In this document: positions 7,921 through 16,108 of the stretch, one piece after another
Position numbering within the stretch: position 1 is the stretch's first letter
Layout: the number at the start of each line of letters is the position of its first letter
DNA from: a virus
Direction: 5' to 3' (one strand)
Length of the DNA: 49,795 nt
Virus record (IMG/VR): IMGVR_UViG_3300032954_000023
Span: 1 to 49,795 of that record
Program-made: the position numbers and the translations under genes
Notes under the pieces: model-generated
The model's input: the letters and a program-made list of their open reading frames with translations, nothing else
What the model was told of the DNA's origin: nothing
Database searches by the model: none

Positions 7921-8143
7921 TGTGCTGGCAGAAATCCTCGCAACTGGTGGATGCAGCGAGGCAGGAACCTCGTGCGAAACCGTCGCGATGAGATACGCGG
8001 ACATGGTAGGCCGCGTTGCAGAGCTCGATGATATCATCGAGATTATGTCCAAGGTAGAAGAGGAAGATAGCGATGAGCATCCAAGAGATAGCGAAGACGA
8101 GTCGCCGGGCCTTGCGGGTCCCGGAGTGGGTTCCCAGTGGTAA
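7844..8143 (+). CDS. Small helical protein between portal and co-chaperonin genes
   Basis: A 99-residue protein (MNSLWHNWRTSEATKLVLEE) overlapping the portal 3' end by 77 bases in another frame. The core (LRARRSVLAEILATGG, then YADMVGRVAELDDIIEIM) is a helical hairpin of a type seen in many phages at exactly this place. The tail after residue about 80 is acidic and overlaps the next gene. An alternative ATG 21 bases upstream (7823) cannot be excluded. The function is unknown. Confidence 0.65.
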   Translation: MNSLWHNWRTSEATKLVLEELRARRSVLAEILATGGCSEAGTSCETVAMRYADMVGRVAELDDIIEIMSKVEEEDSDEHPRDSEDESPGLAGPGVGSQW

Positions 8144-8483
8144 CAAGATCTGCATCATGCTCGACAAGGTCGAGAGCTTCAGCCACGGAGGCATCTTCGT
8201 GTTGCCCGCGCAGAGCGAGCGAGATTCAATGAACCAAACCGAAGGGACTGTCGCGGCACTCGGCCCTCTAGCCTACGCAGACATGCGAGGGTGGGACGAG
8301 GAAACGCAGACCTGGAAGCGCGTTCACTGGGTCGAGGTTGGCGATCGTGTGAAGTTCCAGCGGCACCATGGCTGGGTTCACATTGAGCCTGATGAGAATG
8401 GCGACAACGTCGAGTATCGCATCATGCATGACACGGACCTCACCATGGTCCTTAGCCAGAAGACAGGAGACTCAAATGAGTGA
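8073..8483 (+). CDS. GroES-like co-chaperonin (Cpn10 fold)
   Basis: A 136-residue protein. Residues about 21-130 follow the Cpn10 pattern: a first strand (NKICIMLDKVE), a mobile-loop-to-strand segment (HGGIFVLPAQSERD), GTVAALGPLAY in the place of GEVVAVGPG, EVGDRVKF in the place of VGDKVLF, and a closing MHDTDLTMVL strand. A phage co-chaperonin such as T4 gp31 replaces GroES so that GroEL can fold the capsid protein. Lying just before scaffold and capsid genes, it fits that role. GAGGAAG precedes the ATG. The N-terminal 15 residues and a charged insert near 65-80 are extra compared with GroES. Confidence 0.82.
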   Translation: MSIQEIAKTSRRALRVPEWVPSGNKICIMLDKVESFSHGGIFVLPAQSERDSMNQTEGTVAALGPLAYADMRGWDEETQTWKRVHWVEVGDRVKFQRHHGWVHIEPDENGDNVEYRIMHDTDLTMVLSQKTGDSNE

Positions 8484-9318
8484 CGTTCAAGACGGCGGCG
8501 TGGATCAGGCTCAAATCGAGCGTGAAGCGCGGCGGCAAGGCTGGAGGCCTGCGGAAGAGTTCCGCGGAAGCCAGGATGACTGGGTTGACGCGCAAGAGTA
8601 CGTTCGGCGCGGCAAGGAGATCCGTGCGCACGTGAAGGCCGAGAACGAACGCCTCGCGCGCGAGCTAGCGGCTGCCAACAGCCAGATCTCTGAAATGAAA
8701 GGAACGATCGAGGAAATTCGAGCATACCATGCAAACATGGAAGAGCGCGCGATCGAGGCTGCTCTCAAACGCATGAAGCAGGAACGACGTGCAGCGGTAG
8801 CTGCTGGCAACAATGAACTCGCCGCAGAGATCGACGAGGACATGCAGGAGCTGAAAGACGCCCCGCGGCTCGCGCCCAAGCCGGTGCAAAAGCCAGAGGC
8901 TCAACAGGGGACTCCTGCCCAACCAGCTACTCCGCCGGAAGTCAACGAGTGGATGACTGCGAACAAGTCCTGGTACAACAACGATGAGGAGAATGAAGAC
9001 CTCGTCGCGTTCGCGAACGGAGTAGCTGGTTCAGTCATGAACAAGAATATTCCAGTCGCGGACAAGCTCGCAGAGATCGACCGTCGAGTTCGCGCGCAGT
9101 TCCCCGATCGCTTCGGTGGCGGGGCATCCCGCCGGTCAGCTCCCACAGCAGGCACGGGAGAAGGTGGTGGTAGCACTCGCCGGACCAACAGCAGTGTAGG
9201 TGCTCTTCCTGATGACGCAAAACAAGCTGGTGCCCGGTTTGTCAAGCAAGGTCTCTACAAAGACATGGAAGAGTACGCGAAGGAATATTGGGCTCAGCCA
9301 GGCGCGCAAGCGCGTTAA
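8476..9318 (+). CDS. Capsid scaffolding protein
   Basis: A 280-residue, highly charged protein. A helical coiled-coil stretch at about 45-135 (Glu/Lys/Arg/Ala-rich) is followed by a Pro/Gln linker (about 140-165) and a C-terminal helical segment (ADKLAEIDRRVRAQFPDRF). This matches phage scaffolds, which guide capsid assembly and then leave. The start was chosen at MSDVQDGGVD, with AGGAG 5 bases upstream and an 8-base overlap with the co-chaperonin stop. The frame is open upstream, but that part is the shadow of the co-chaperonin gene. Confidence 0.8.
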   Translation: MSDVQDGGVDQAQIEREARRQGWRPAEEFRGSQDDWVDAQEYVRRGKEIRAHVKAENERLARELAAANSQISEMKGTIEEIRAYHANMEERAIEAALKRMKQERRAAVAAGNNELAAEIDEDMQELKDAPRLAPKPVQKPEAQQGTPAQPATPPEVNEWMTANKSWYNNDEENEDLVAFANGVAGSVMNKNIPVADKLAEIDRRVRAQFPDRFGGGASRRSAPTAGTGEGGGSTRRTNSSVGALPDDAKQAGARFVKQGLYKDMEEYAKEYWAQPGAQAR

Positions 9319-9327
9319 AGGTGCATC

Positions 9328-9846
9328 ATGAAGATCACAGACAATGAAGTTGAAATCCAGCAGGCCCCTCTTCCCTCGCGGGCAGAAGTACAGGCTGAGT
9401 TGAATGTGCGCGCCCGCAATCCTGAAATGGAGCAGGTCAACGAGCGCACCCGCACACCTTTCGGAGTAGGTAAACTCCGCCTTGGTGTCACGAAGATTCC
9501 GGGTTATCACATGCACTGGATCGCGGACTACGCCGGTCGCTTGGAAGAAGCTGAGGACAACGGCTACGAGTACGTGACGAAGGGAGAAGTTCGGCTGAGC
9601 CGCAGTTCCGATAGCGCAAGCGAGAGAGTCTCGCGCGTTAACGGCACGCACGACAACGGCCGGCCTCTCACCCTCTGGCTGATGAAAATCAAGGAAGAGT
9701 GGTATCAGGAAAACCAGGACTACTACTTGGCGCGCGTTCGACGCACCGAGCAGCAGATTCGAACCGGTCACATCGATGGCAAGCTCCACGCGGAGAACTA
9801 CATTCCGAAGGGGCGCGGCATTGGTCTGACCACCAAACGTGAATAG
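9328..9846 (+). CDS. Conserved virion-region hypothetical protein
   Basis: A 172-residue hydrophilic protein without a signal peptide or membrane segment. It contains KIPGYHMHWIADYAGRLEEA and a positively charged C-terminus. It lies between scaffold and capsid genes, where relatives of this phage group carry a similar protein of unknown role. A head-assembly or minor capsid role is inferred from position only. AAGGTG lies upstream of the ATG. Confidence 0.7.
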   Translation: MKITDNEVEIQQAPLPSRAEVQAELNVRARNPEMEQVNERTRTPFGVGKLRLGVTKIPGYHMHWIADYAGRLEEAEDNGYEYVTKGEVRLSRSSDSASERVSRVNGTHDNGRPLTLWLMKIKEEWYQENQDYYLARVRRTEQQIRTGHIDGKLHAENYIPKGRGIGLTTKRE

Positions 9847-9853
9847 GTGAGTT

Positions 9854-10465
9854 ATGGCTGTCAATGCTAACGCGCCACATGGATTCTCCATGTTTGGCAC
9901 GGTACAGTCGAACCCGCTAGCCGCACAGTGCCATATGTACTATATCCCGTCTTCGGACTCGACGAACACATACAGCATCGGTGACGCGGTCAAGTCGACG
10001 AACACCTCGGACTCGTCCAACGTATGGGGGACCTTTGGTATCCCCGGCGTCGTGAAGTGCACCGGGGCGAACTCGGAGCTTGCGCGCGGAGTGGTCGTGG
10101 GAATGTTCCGCAACCCCTATGCGCTCGACTATCCGTATGTTCCACAGACCAAAGCGCAGGCGTACTACGTGATGGTCTACGACGATCCGATGGGGTTGTT
10201 TGAGCTTCAAGCCGACAGCACGGCGTTCAACGCGAACTGGCCAGGTCAAAATGCCCAGTACACGGTGACCGCTGCGCAATCTGCCCCGCTCAACCTCTCC
10301 ACCACGGTGCTCGCAGGCGGTACGGTTGGTACCACCAGCACACTTCCGTTGAAGATCGTCTCAGTTGTCCAACGGCCGAACGTCGCAACGAGTGGCAGCT
10401 ACATGCCCCTTGTCGTGAAGTTCAATTCCCACGAACTGCTCGCCGTCGGCACGACGGGCGTCTAA
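9854..10465 (+). CDS. Putative capsid-associated (decoration-type) protein
   Basis: A 203-residue protein rich in Ser, Thr, Val and Ala and predicted mostly beta. It starts MAVNANAPHGFSMFGT with a GTGAG site 5 bases upstream. Proteins of this kind immediately before the major capsid gene in similar phages are structural. Decoration of the capsid is an inference from position and composition. Confidence 0.65.
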   Translation: MAVNANAPHGFSMFGTVQSNPLAAQCHMYYIPSSDSTNTYSIGDAVKSTNTSDSSNVWGTFGIPGVVKCTGANSELARGVVVGMFRNPYALDYPYVPQTKAQAYYVMVYDDPMGLFELQADSTAFNANWPGQNAQYTVTAAQSAPLNLSTTVLAGGTVGTTSTLPLKIVSVVQRPNVATSGSYMPLVVKFNSHELLAVGTTGV

Positions 10466-10480
10466 GTATAGGAGGCTATC

Positions 10481-11401
10481 ATGGCAGTCGGAGCTCCCAT
10501 TACCACTGGCGCCCATCCCCTAGCACTCTGGCCTGGTATTCACGGCTGGTGGGGGCGCATGTACAACGAGCATATTCCAGAATGGACCGCGCTTTGCGAC
10601 CAAGACACGAGCTCGATGAACTACGAGAAGGAAACGCAGATCATCGGCTTTGGCCTGGCCCAAGTGAAGCAGGAAACCGCTGCAACTCCGTACGTCTCGG
10701 AAGTGCAAGGCTTCTCGTCCATCTGGACGCACGTGGAGTACTCGCTGGGCTACATCGTCTCGCAGGTTGAGTTGGAAGACAACCTGTACGAGGCGGTGAG
10801 CAAGACTCGTGCGCGCGCGCTCGCTTTCGCCTTCAACCAGACGAAAGAGAACGTCGTCGCGAACGTCTACAACAACGCTTTCAACTCCAGCTACATCGGC
10901 GGCGACGGTGTGAGCCTCTGCAACACGGCCCACCCGAATACCTCCGGCGGTACCTGGTCCAACATGTTGGCCGTGGGCGCGGACCTGTCCGAAGCCTCGC
11001 TCGAAGATCTGATCATCCAGATGGGCGGTGCGCAGGACGACGTCGGCAACCTCATCAACATCATCCCGAAGAGTCTGCATATCGCGCGTCAGGAATGGTT
11101 CAACGCGAACCGCATCCTGAAGTCGGTCTTCCAGTCTGGCACTGCGAACAACGATATCAATGTGCTCAAGGCGACGAATTCGATCCCAGGGGGCATCCAC
11201 CTGAATCACTACTTCTCGTCGCCGCACGCATGGTTCCTTCGCTCAAACGCGCCGAACGGCATGATCTATTTTCAGCGCGTCGCGATCAGCTTCACACAAG
11301 ACAACGACTTCGACACCGACAACGCGAAGGCAAAGTCCCGCGAACGGTACTCGATCTTCTGGGGCGACCCGCGTTGCGTGTGGGGCTCGAACGGTCCGTA
11401 A
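10481..11401 (+). CDS. Major capsid protein (HK97 fold)
   Basis: A 306-residue protein of the size and composition of phage major capsid proteins of the Mu gpT-like/HK97 class: a helical N-arm, an E-loop region (VEYSLGYIVSQVELEDNLYE), a spine helix (KTRARALAFAFNQTKENVVA), and a C-terminal P-domain strand (ERYSIFWGDPRCVW). It has an ideal ribosome site (TATAGGAGG). A strong hairpin follows the stop. The position after scaffold and co-chaperonin genes fits. Confidence 0.88.
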   Translation: MAVGAPITTGAHPLALWPGIHGWWGRMYNEHIPEWTALCDQDTSSMNYEKETQIIGFGLAQVKQETAATPYVSEVQGFSSIWTHVEYSLGYIVSQVELEDNLYEAVSKTRARALAFAFNQTKENVVANVYNNAFNSSYIGGDGVSLCNTAHPNTSGGTWSNMLAVGADLSEASLEDLIIQMGGAQDDVGNLINIIPKSLHIARQEWFNANRILKSVFQSGTANNDINVLKATNSIPGGIHLNHYFSSPHAWFLRSNAPNGMIYFQRVAISFTQDNDFDTDNAKAKSRERYSIFWGDPRCVWGSNGP

Positions 11402-11413
11402 GCCAAGAGACAG

Positions 11414-11433
11414 GCGGGGGCTCCGGCTCCCGC
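11414..11433 (+). terminator. Stable UNCG-type hairpin after the capsid gene
   Basis: An 8-pair stem, GCGGGGGC with GCTCCCGC including one G-U pair, closes on a TCCG loop (a C(UNCG)G tetraloop in RNA). It begins 12 bases after the capsid stop and is followed by GGTTGTTCC, not a clean U-run. It may act as a partial terminator or as a 3' barrier that stabilises the abundant capsid message. Confidence 0.6.
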
Positions 11434-11464
11434 GGTTGTTCCTTCCCGGTTCTTCCGCAGGAGA

Positions 11465-11650
11465 ATGGCTATGGCCAACCTCAAAATTCGTGGCGTTAAG
11501 GATACCAACGGCAAAGGACCGAGTAATGGCCCTTCGCAGCCGATGGACCTTGGCGCCGAGACAATCCGCAATACCCCTTACGAGGAAGTCAAGACTCGTG
11601 AGCCCAAGTTCAAGACCCATCCGGCAACGCCTGGTGGCAAGCGCCTCTAA
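11465..11650 (+). CDS. Small basic hypothetical protein
   Basis: A 61-residue basic, Gly/Pro/Lys-rich protein, probably disordered (MAMANLKIRGVKDTNGKGPS). It has CAGGAG 2-3 bases before the first ATG, and a second ATG two codons on is better spaced. The position after capsid suggests a minor virion component. No family was recognised. Confidence 0.65.
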   Translation: MAMANLKIRGVKDTNGKGPSNGPSQPMDLGAETIRNTPYEEVKTREPKFKTHPATPGGKRL

Positions 11651-11659
11651 GGAGCTATC

Positions 11660-12457
11660 ATGGTTTCTGTAGCCTCGCAACCGCCGGCATGCTTCTTGGC
11701 TGGCTATACGGAGGATAACAACTTCCAGCCGTTGAACGACTGCGGAGCTGGCAATCCGTTTTTCTACCATCAGTTCGCGGACGACCTCGACGCGAAGATC
11801 AACTTCACGAGCGGCAACGTCTATACGCTCAGCGGCACGAGTGCGACGTTCGTGCAGCTAGCAGGTCCGGGCGGTCTCGGTGTGCTCTCGACGGAAGCGG
11901 TCGCAAACCAGATCGCGCAAATCCAGCTCGTGACTGCCGGCTTCACGCAGAACATCGCGCCGAAGAAGTTGTTCTACCTCACGCGCGTAACTGCGAATAC
12001 CAACGCGGCAAGCTCGAAGTGGTTGTTCGGTGTGGTGAATGCAGGTGCGGCTATCACGGCAGCCAGTGGCGCGGTCGCAGCAACCGACGGGATTTACTTC
12101 CTCTACGTTGGGAGCTCCGGCACGCTCACACTCAACCAAGCGGTTGGTGGTACAGTCACGAGCGTGACGATTCCCGCGGCAGCCTACAGCATTGGCTCGA
12201 GCTTCGACCTGGCTTTCTACCAGAATCGATCTGGTGATATCCTTGCCTTCATCGATACGCAGCTCGTTGGCTTCGTCCCGCAGTCGAATCTGGGAACGCC
12301 GAACAATCCGCAGAATAGCGGTCCGGTTGCGCGCATCCTCGGTACGTCGTACACGGCTACGTCTGTGAATCTCGCACCAACGGTCTGCGCCTGGGAATCC
12401 AACGGCACGGCAAGCACGCTGACGCTAGACTTCTTGCTGGCAAGCCAGGAGCGTTAA
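11660..12457 (+). CDS. Virion protein with beta-sandwich-like composition
   Basis: A 265-residue protein with repeated short beta strands (SGNVYTLSGTSATFVQLAGP) and a jelly-roll-like series of hydrophobic and Ser/Thr strands over its whole length. There is no signal peptide. AAGGAG precedes the ATG. It resembles concanavalin-like or decoration domains in composition only. It is probably a head fibre or decoration protein. Confidence 0.6.
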   Translation: MVSVASQPPACFLAGYTEDNNFQPLNDCGAGNPFFYHQFADDLDAKINFTSGNVYTLSGTSATFVQLAGPGGLGVLSTEAVANQIAQIQLVTAGFTQNIAPKKLFYLTRVTANTNAASSKWLFGVVNAGAAITAASGAVAATDGIYFLYVGSSGTLTLNQAVGGTVTSVTIPAAAYSIGSSFDLAFYQNRSGDILAFIDTQLVGFVPQSNLGTPNNPQNSGPVARILGTSYTATSVNLAPTVCAWESNGTASTLTLDFLLASQER

Positions 12458-12458
12458 A

Positions 12459-12887
12459 ATGGCCTTCGCTATCACCACGCAAATCCTCAACGATGGCCCG
12501 CGCAATACCATCGTGAAAATCACTGGTGATATCACTGCTGCATTGGCTCAAACCACCGTCGTGACGGCTAGCTCGCTTTCGAGCATGCTTCCCGCCATGC
12601 AGGGTTCATTTCCACCGAGCCTTCTCCGGATCGACAAGATTGACTACTCGATCACGGACGGCTCAATTGCTCAGATCCTTTGGCACGCAACCACGGATGT
12701 TCCTGCAGTTGAACTCTACGGGCGCGGTCACATTGACTCGAAGCACTACGGTGGTCTGCAGAACAACGCAGGAGCAGGTGTAACCGGTGATATCGATCTG
12801 GCGGTTATTGCGAGTGGCGCGTCGTTCCCAACCGATGCGTCGATCATGCTCATTTTGTGGCTCGTCAAGTACAGGAGCGTCGCATGA
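12459..12887 (+). CDS. Conserved small virion protein
   Basis: A 142-residue protein (MAFAITTQILNDGPRNTIVK). It ends in a repeated pattern seen in many uncultured phages: IDKIDYSITDG, then ELYGRGHIDSKHYGGLQN and a Gly/Ala-rich beta region. It is predicted beta-rich. It follows the previous stop by one base and overlaps the next gene by 4, so it is coupled. Its structural role is inferred. Confidence 0.7.
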   Translation: MAFAITTQILNDGPRNTIVKITGDITAALAQTTVVTASSLSSMLPAMQGSFPPSLLRIDKIDYSITDGSIAQILWHATTDVPAVELYGRGHIDSKHYGGLQNNAGAGVTGDIDLAVIASGASFPTDASIMLILWLVKYRSVA

Positions 12888-13024
12888 AGCCCGGTGATCT
12901 TTTTCGCTACTATGGCCTGTTGTTTATGGTCGTGCGCGTCGAGGGCGATACCATCTACGCCGAGAATCCAAGGCATCAACTGGCTATCTCGGTGGACCAC
13001 CCGAAGCTCGAGAAGGTGGATTAA
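12884..13024 (+). CDS. Very small conserved-looking protein
   Basis: A 46-residue protein (MKPGDLFRYYGLLFMVVRVE) with AGGAG 6 bases upstream. Its start codon overlaps the previous stop and its own stop abuts the next start. The KPGDLFRY...VRVEGDTIYAEN pattern resembles a small SH3-like barrel fragment. The function is unknown. Confidence 0.7.
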   Translation: MKPGDLFRYYGLLFMVVRVEGDTIYAENPRHQLAISVDHPKLEKVD

Positions 13025-13345
13025 ATGGTCAGCACTCTGCAAGTCCAGTACGCCTATGTCTCGACCAGTGCAACCAGTGGACAAGTCGTGCCTGGTCAGG
13101 CAGGGAACAATATCCTCGTGCTGCAGATGTGTACGATCGTGAGCGTAGCGTCGAATGTGCAATTTCAATCGAGTACCGGACCGGTGAATGTGAGCGCGCT
13201 GTTTCCGCTCGCCCAAAACGGTGGCTTCGTGTTGCCGTATAGCCAGGTCGGGTGGTTCACGACCGCGCAGGCGGGAGACTCGTTGAACTTCGTGCAATCG
13301 AGTGCGGCCACCATCGCAATCCAGGTTGTGTATTGCTATATCTAG
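13025..13345 (+). CDS. Small beta-rich virion protein
   Basis: A 106-residue protein, Ser/Val/Gln-rich, with alternating hydrophobic residues (QVQYAYVSTSATSGQVVPGQ) typical of small beta-barrel head proteins. It is preceded directly by the stop of the 46-residue gene. It shares its style with 13355-13816 and 28249-28566. A decoration or fibre-base role is guessed from position. Confidence 0.6.
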   Translation: MVSTLQVQYAYVSTSATSGQVVPGQAGNNILVLQMCTIVSVASNVQFQSSTGPVNVSALFPLAQNGGFVLPYSQVGWFTTAQAGDSLNFVQSSAATIAIQVVYCYI

Positions 13346-13354
13346 GAGAAGTAT

Positions 13355-13816
13355 ATGAGCACGTATTCGGCGTGGGTCTCGAATGCAAGCATCTCGAGCA
13401 CCACAAACGATATCATGACGCTGGTGCCAGCGGCCTCCCGACGTGTGTGGCTAACGGAACTGGCTGTGATGGGTATGGGTACTTCGAGTGCGGCAACCGA
13501 AGTCTGCGCGTACAGGGTCACGACAGCTGGTGCTACTGGCAGCGGCGCGATCACTGGTACGCCGTGGGATACCTACTCGCCTGCGGCTGCCTCGTCGGTC
13601 TACACAGGCTGGACCACGCAGCCGACGGTTGGTACCGCGCTCGTACGGCTGTCGGTGAACGCCAACGGAGGCATCTATCGTTGGGTCGCCCGTCCTGGCC
13701 AAGAGCTCCAAGCCATCGGCGGCCTTGCCACCAACATGGAAATTTCCATCCGTACTGCAGTCTCCGGCGGCGGTAACTACACCGTTGGAATTACCTGGAT
13801 CGAAGATCCAATCTAA
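13355..13816 (+). CDS. Small beta-rich virion protein
   Basis: A 153-residue protein (MSTYSAWVSNASISSTTNDI), Ser/Thr/Ala-rich and predicted beta, with AGGAG 7 bases upstream. It contains RRVWLTELAVMGMG near the middle, a pattern found in phage proteins annotated only as structural or hypothetical. It has no signal peptide or membrane segment. Confidence 0.65.
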   Translation: MSTYSAWVSNASISSTTNDIMTLVPAASRRVWLTELAVMGMGTSSAATEVCAYRVTTAGATGSGAITGTPWDTYSPAAASSVYTGWTTQPTVGTALVRLSVNANGGIYRWVARPGQELQAIGGLATNMEISIRTAVSGGGNYTVGITWIEDPI

Positions 13817-13827
13817 AGGAGGGTATC

Positions 13828-13998
13828 ATGAAGAAAGCCAAATCCGCGCACACCTTCGGTGGCAAGGGCATGAAGATCGCGCCTCACAGCGAGAGCCTCA
13901 TGAAGAAGCAAGCCGACGGGAAGCATCCCACAGAGCCCAAGTCGATGATCATGAAGACTCACGGTCACGGCAATTTTCGCCGTGGTCAAAAGGGCTGA
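13828..13998 (+). CDS. Small basic protein
   Basis: A 56-residue, strongly basic protein rich in Lys, His, Met and Gly (MKKAKSAHTFGGKGMKIAPH), with an ideal AGGAGG site 6 bases upstream. It may bind nucleic acid or be packaged. No family was recognised. Its ribosome site is one of the strongest in the window, which supports real expression. Confidence 0.7.
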   Translation: MKKAKSAHTFGGKGMKIAPHSESLMKKQADGKHPTEPKSMIMKTHGHGNFRRGQKG

Positions 13999-14010
13999 TA
14001 GGAGAGAGCG

Positions 14011-14403
14011 ATGAGCCAAATGGCCTTTTTCTACGTGATGGTGGACGTGCCAGACGACGCAGATGTCAATGGCATGGAAACGCTCGTCGCTCAATCCGTT
14101 GCGATTGCGATGGTGAATGCTGGCACGCCGGGGAATGTTCTGGCGAGCTGGTGGAAGACTTTCCCGGATCAGAGCGTAGCGACCTTCGCGCCCAATAGCG
14201 CGCAAGCTGTGCCAGTGGGTAGCCCAGGCACTACTACGATGCCGGTCTCGATAACGGCCGCAAGTGTGGACTTGACCGCGCAACCGAGCTTAGACACCCA
14301 AAGCATAGGAGTAGTAACCGGCCGGCAAGCCGCTGCCCCAACGAACGCGACTGTTAGCTTCCTCGCTTCCCAAACCAACAACGCGAGCAACAACGTCTCA
14401 TGA
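14011..14403 (+). CDS. Hypothetical virion-region protein
   Basis: A 130-residue protein (MSQMAFFYVMVDVPDDADVN). The first half is a compact alpha/beta-like segment. The second half is Ala/Thr/Ser-rich and probably extended. GGAGAG lies upstream. The stop overlaps the next gene by 4 bases (ATGA), so it is likely coupled to the fibre gene. Confidence 0.65.
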   Translation: MSQMAFFYVMVDVPDDADVNGMETLVAQSVAIAMVNAGTPGNVLASWWKTFPDQSVATFAPNSAQAVPVGSPGTTTMPVSITAASVDLTAQPSLDTQSIGVVTGRQAAAPTNATVSFLASQTNNASNNVS

Positions 14404-16106
14404 CCGTCATCATCCTCACCACTGGGACGAGCTGGAATGTCCCAGGGGATTGGTCAACTACCAACCAGATTGAGACTTGGGGGGATGGAGGCGGATCTGG
14501 TGCGTGTAACACAACCAGTCCTGGCAATAGTGCTGCGGGTGGATCTGGCGGCTATTCCACATCCTCTAACCAGACCGGGCTTTCCGGTTCCATTTCCATA
14601 GGAATTGGGCAAGGTGGGGCGGGTGGTGTCATAAATGGCAGTCCAGCAAACAACGGGAGCGCTGGTACTGGGACATGGTGGAATGGATCATCTGTTGCCA
14701 CTGGCACGGTGAGTGCCAATGGCGGTGGTGGTGGTCAATCGGCTGACAATGGTGGCACTGGCGGTTCTGGTGGCTCAACTACTGGAGCCAATGGTACGAC
14801 CAAGACTGCGGGTGCTGCTGGTGGTAATAGCGGAAGTGTTGACTGCGGCGGTGGCGGTGGGGGTGCTCCCGGCCCTGCTGGTGCGGGTGCTGCGGGTGGT
14901 GCTGGCACTCCCAGTGCTGGCGGCACAGGGGGCACAGGCGATAATGGAAGCGGCGGTGCAGGCGGTGCAGGCGCTACCTCTGGTAGCGGTGGTAGTGGTC
15001 CCGGTGGCGCGGGTGCAAGCAATGCCAATGGTGGCGGAGGCGGTGGTGGCGCTTATGACGGCACAGGCGGTGCAGGGGGCGTTCCCGGCGCTGGCGCTGG
15101 CGGTGTTGGGGGTTTATCAACTAACTACGCTGGAGTTCGGGGCGCTACAGGTCAGATCCGCATTACCTACACGCCGGCTGCGGTTAATATGCCAGGCCTC
15201 GCGGACACGCCGTGGTGGATCGTGCCGGATAAGCAGATCCGCTTCCGCGCGATGAAGTTCGGAGAGACAGCGATTTACGACGGCTGGACGCAGATGCCTC
15301 TGGCCAAGAGCAACCAAACGGGGTATAGGTTTACCGATACTCCACCCACGAAGCGCTTCGACGATAGACAGATTCACTTTATTACCCAAGGCTGGCAACG
15401 TGCACCAATACCTAAAGATAATCTTGTGGCTGTCAGCGATCGGCAGTTTGATGTTCCTCGTGGTACTTTTTGGAACCCTGCTGCTCGCTGGATTTTTGAT
15501 GGATGGCAGAAGTCACCACTGGCCGCGAACAATGCGGTTGCTGCGGCGAATCATCAGTTTGATCTAACGCCGCGCGGACGGGACCTCACGAGGTTCATCT
15601 ACGACGGTTGGCAGCAGTGGCAGTTCCTCTCTGGCTCGCCAATGGCCATAGAGATGGCTTCGGTAGTAATACCCCTTGGGCCGCTGAGCAATCCGAAGTT
15701 GCGGTGGATATTTGATGGATGGGTGCAGGCTCCGCGCGCACAGGACAATCCGGTTTCGTTCCAAGAGACCTGGACCGAAGTACCGCGCGGTGTGGATAGG
15801 CTGGATAAGTGGAGTTGGTTCAACCAGGCAATGCCGCCGCAGGTGCCTCCGATCCACTCGGTAACGGATATGCCGAGCGCGCGGCGGTACGACATGCGGT
15901 ATGATGGCTGGTTCGAAAAGCCTGGGCTGCAGCCAGTTCTGCCTCCGCTTCGCAGCTCAATGTCGTTCGATCTACCGCTATCGCGCGACTGGAAATTGTG
16001 GTGGATGTATTTGGGCAACTCAGCAGAACCGATTCCTGGCAACGTGATTCCGCCGCCGCCGAGAATCTTCATGCCGCTTATGGGTGTTGGAACTTACGGG
16101 CCTTAA
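14400..16106 (+). CDS. Gly-rich fibre-like protein with six or more DGW repeats
   Basis: A 568-residue protein. Residues 1-30 form a beta entry (GTSWNVPGDWSTTNQIETWG) found at the start of Gly-rich phage tail proteins. Residues about 30-255 are extremely Gly/Ala/Ser-rich. From about 285 a different domain repeats a motif close to (I/Y)(Y/F)DGWxxxP every 35-37 residues, seen at 294, 331 (QGW), 367, 402, 439 and 502. It is probably a tail or head fibre. It precedes the tail adaptor genes. Function is unknown beyond that. Confidence 0.65.
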   Translation: MTVIILTTGTSWNVPGDWSTTNQIETWGDGGGSGACNTTSPGNSAAGGSGGYSTSSNQTGLSGSISIGIGQGGAGGVINGSPANNGSAGTGTWWNGSSVATGTVSANGGGGGQSADNGGTGGSGGSTTGANGTTKTAGAAGGNSGSVDCGGGGGGAPGPAGAGAAGGAGTPSAGGTGGTGDNGSGGAGGAGATSGSGGSGPGGAGASNANGGGGGGGAYDGTGGAGGVPGAGAGGVGGLSTNYAGVRGATGQIRITYTPAAVNMPGLADTPWWIVPDKQIRFRAMKFGETAIYDGWTQMPLAKSNQTGYRFTDTPPTKRFDDRQIHFITQGWQRAPIPKDNLVAVSDRQFDVPRGTFWNPAARWIFDGWQKSPLAANNAVAAANHQFDLTPRGRDLTRFIYDGWQQWQFLSGSPMAIEMASVVIPLGPLSNPKLRWIFDGWVQAPRAQDNPVSFQETWTEVPRGVDRLDKWSWFNQAMPPQVPPIHSVTDMPSARRYDMRYDGWFEKPGLQPVLPPLRSSMSFDLPLSRDWKLWWMYLGNSAEPIPGNVIPPPPRIFMPLMGVGTYGP

Positions 16107-16108
16107 TC

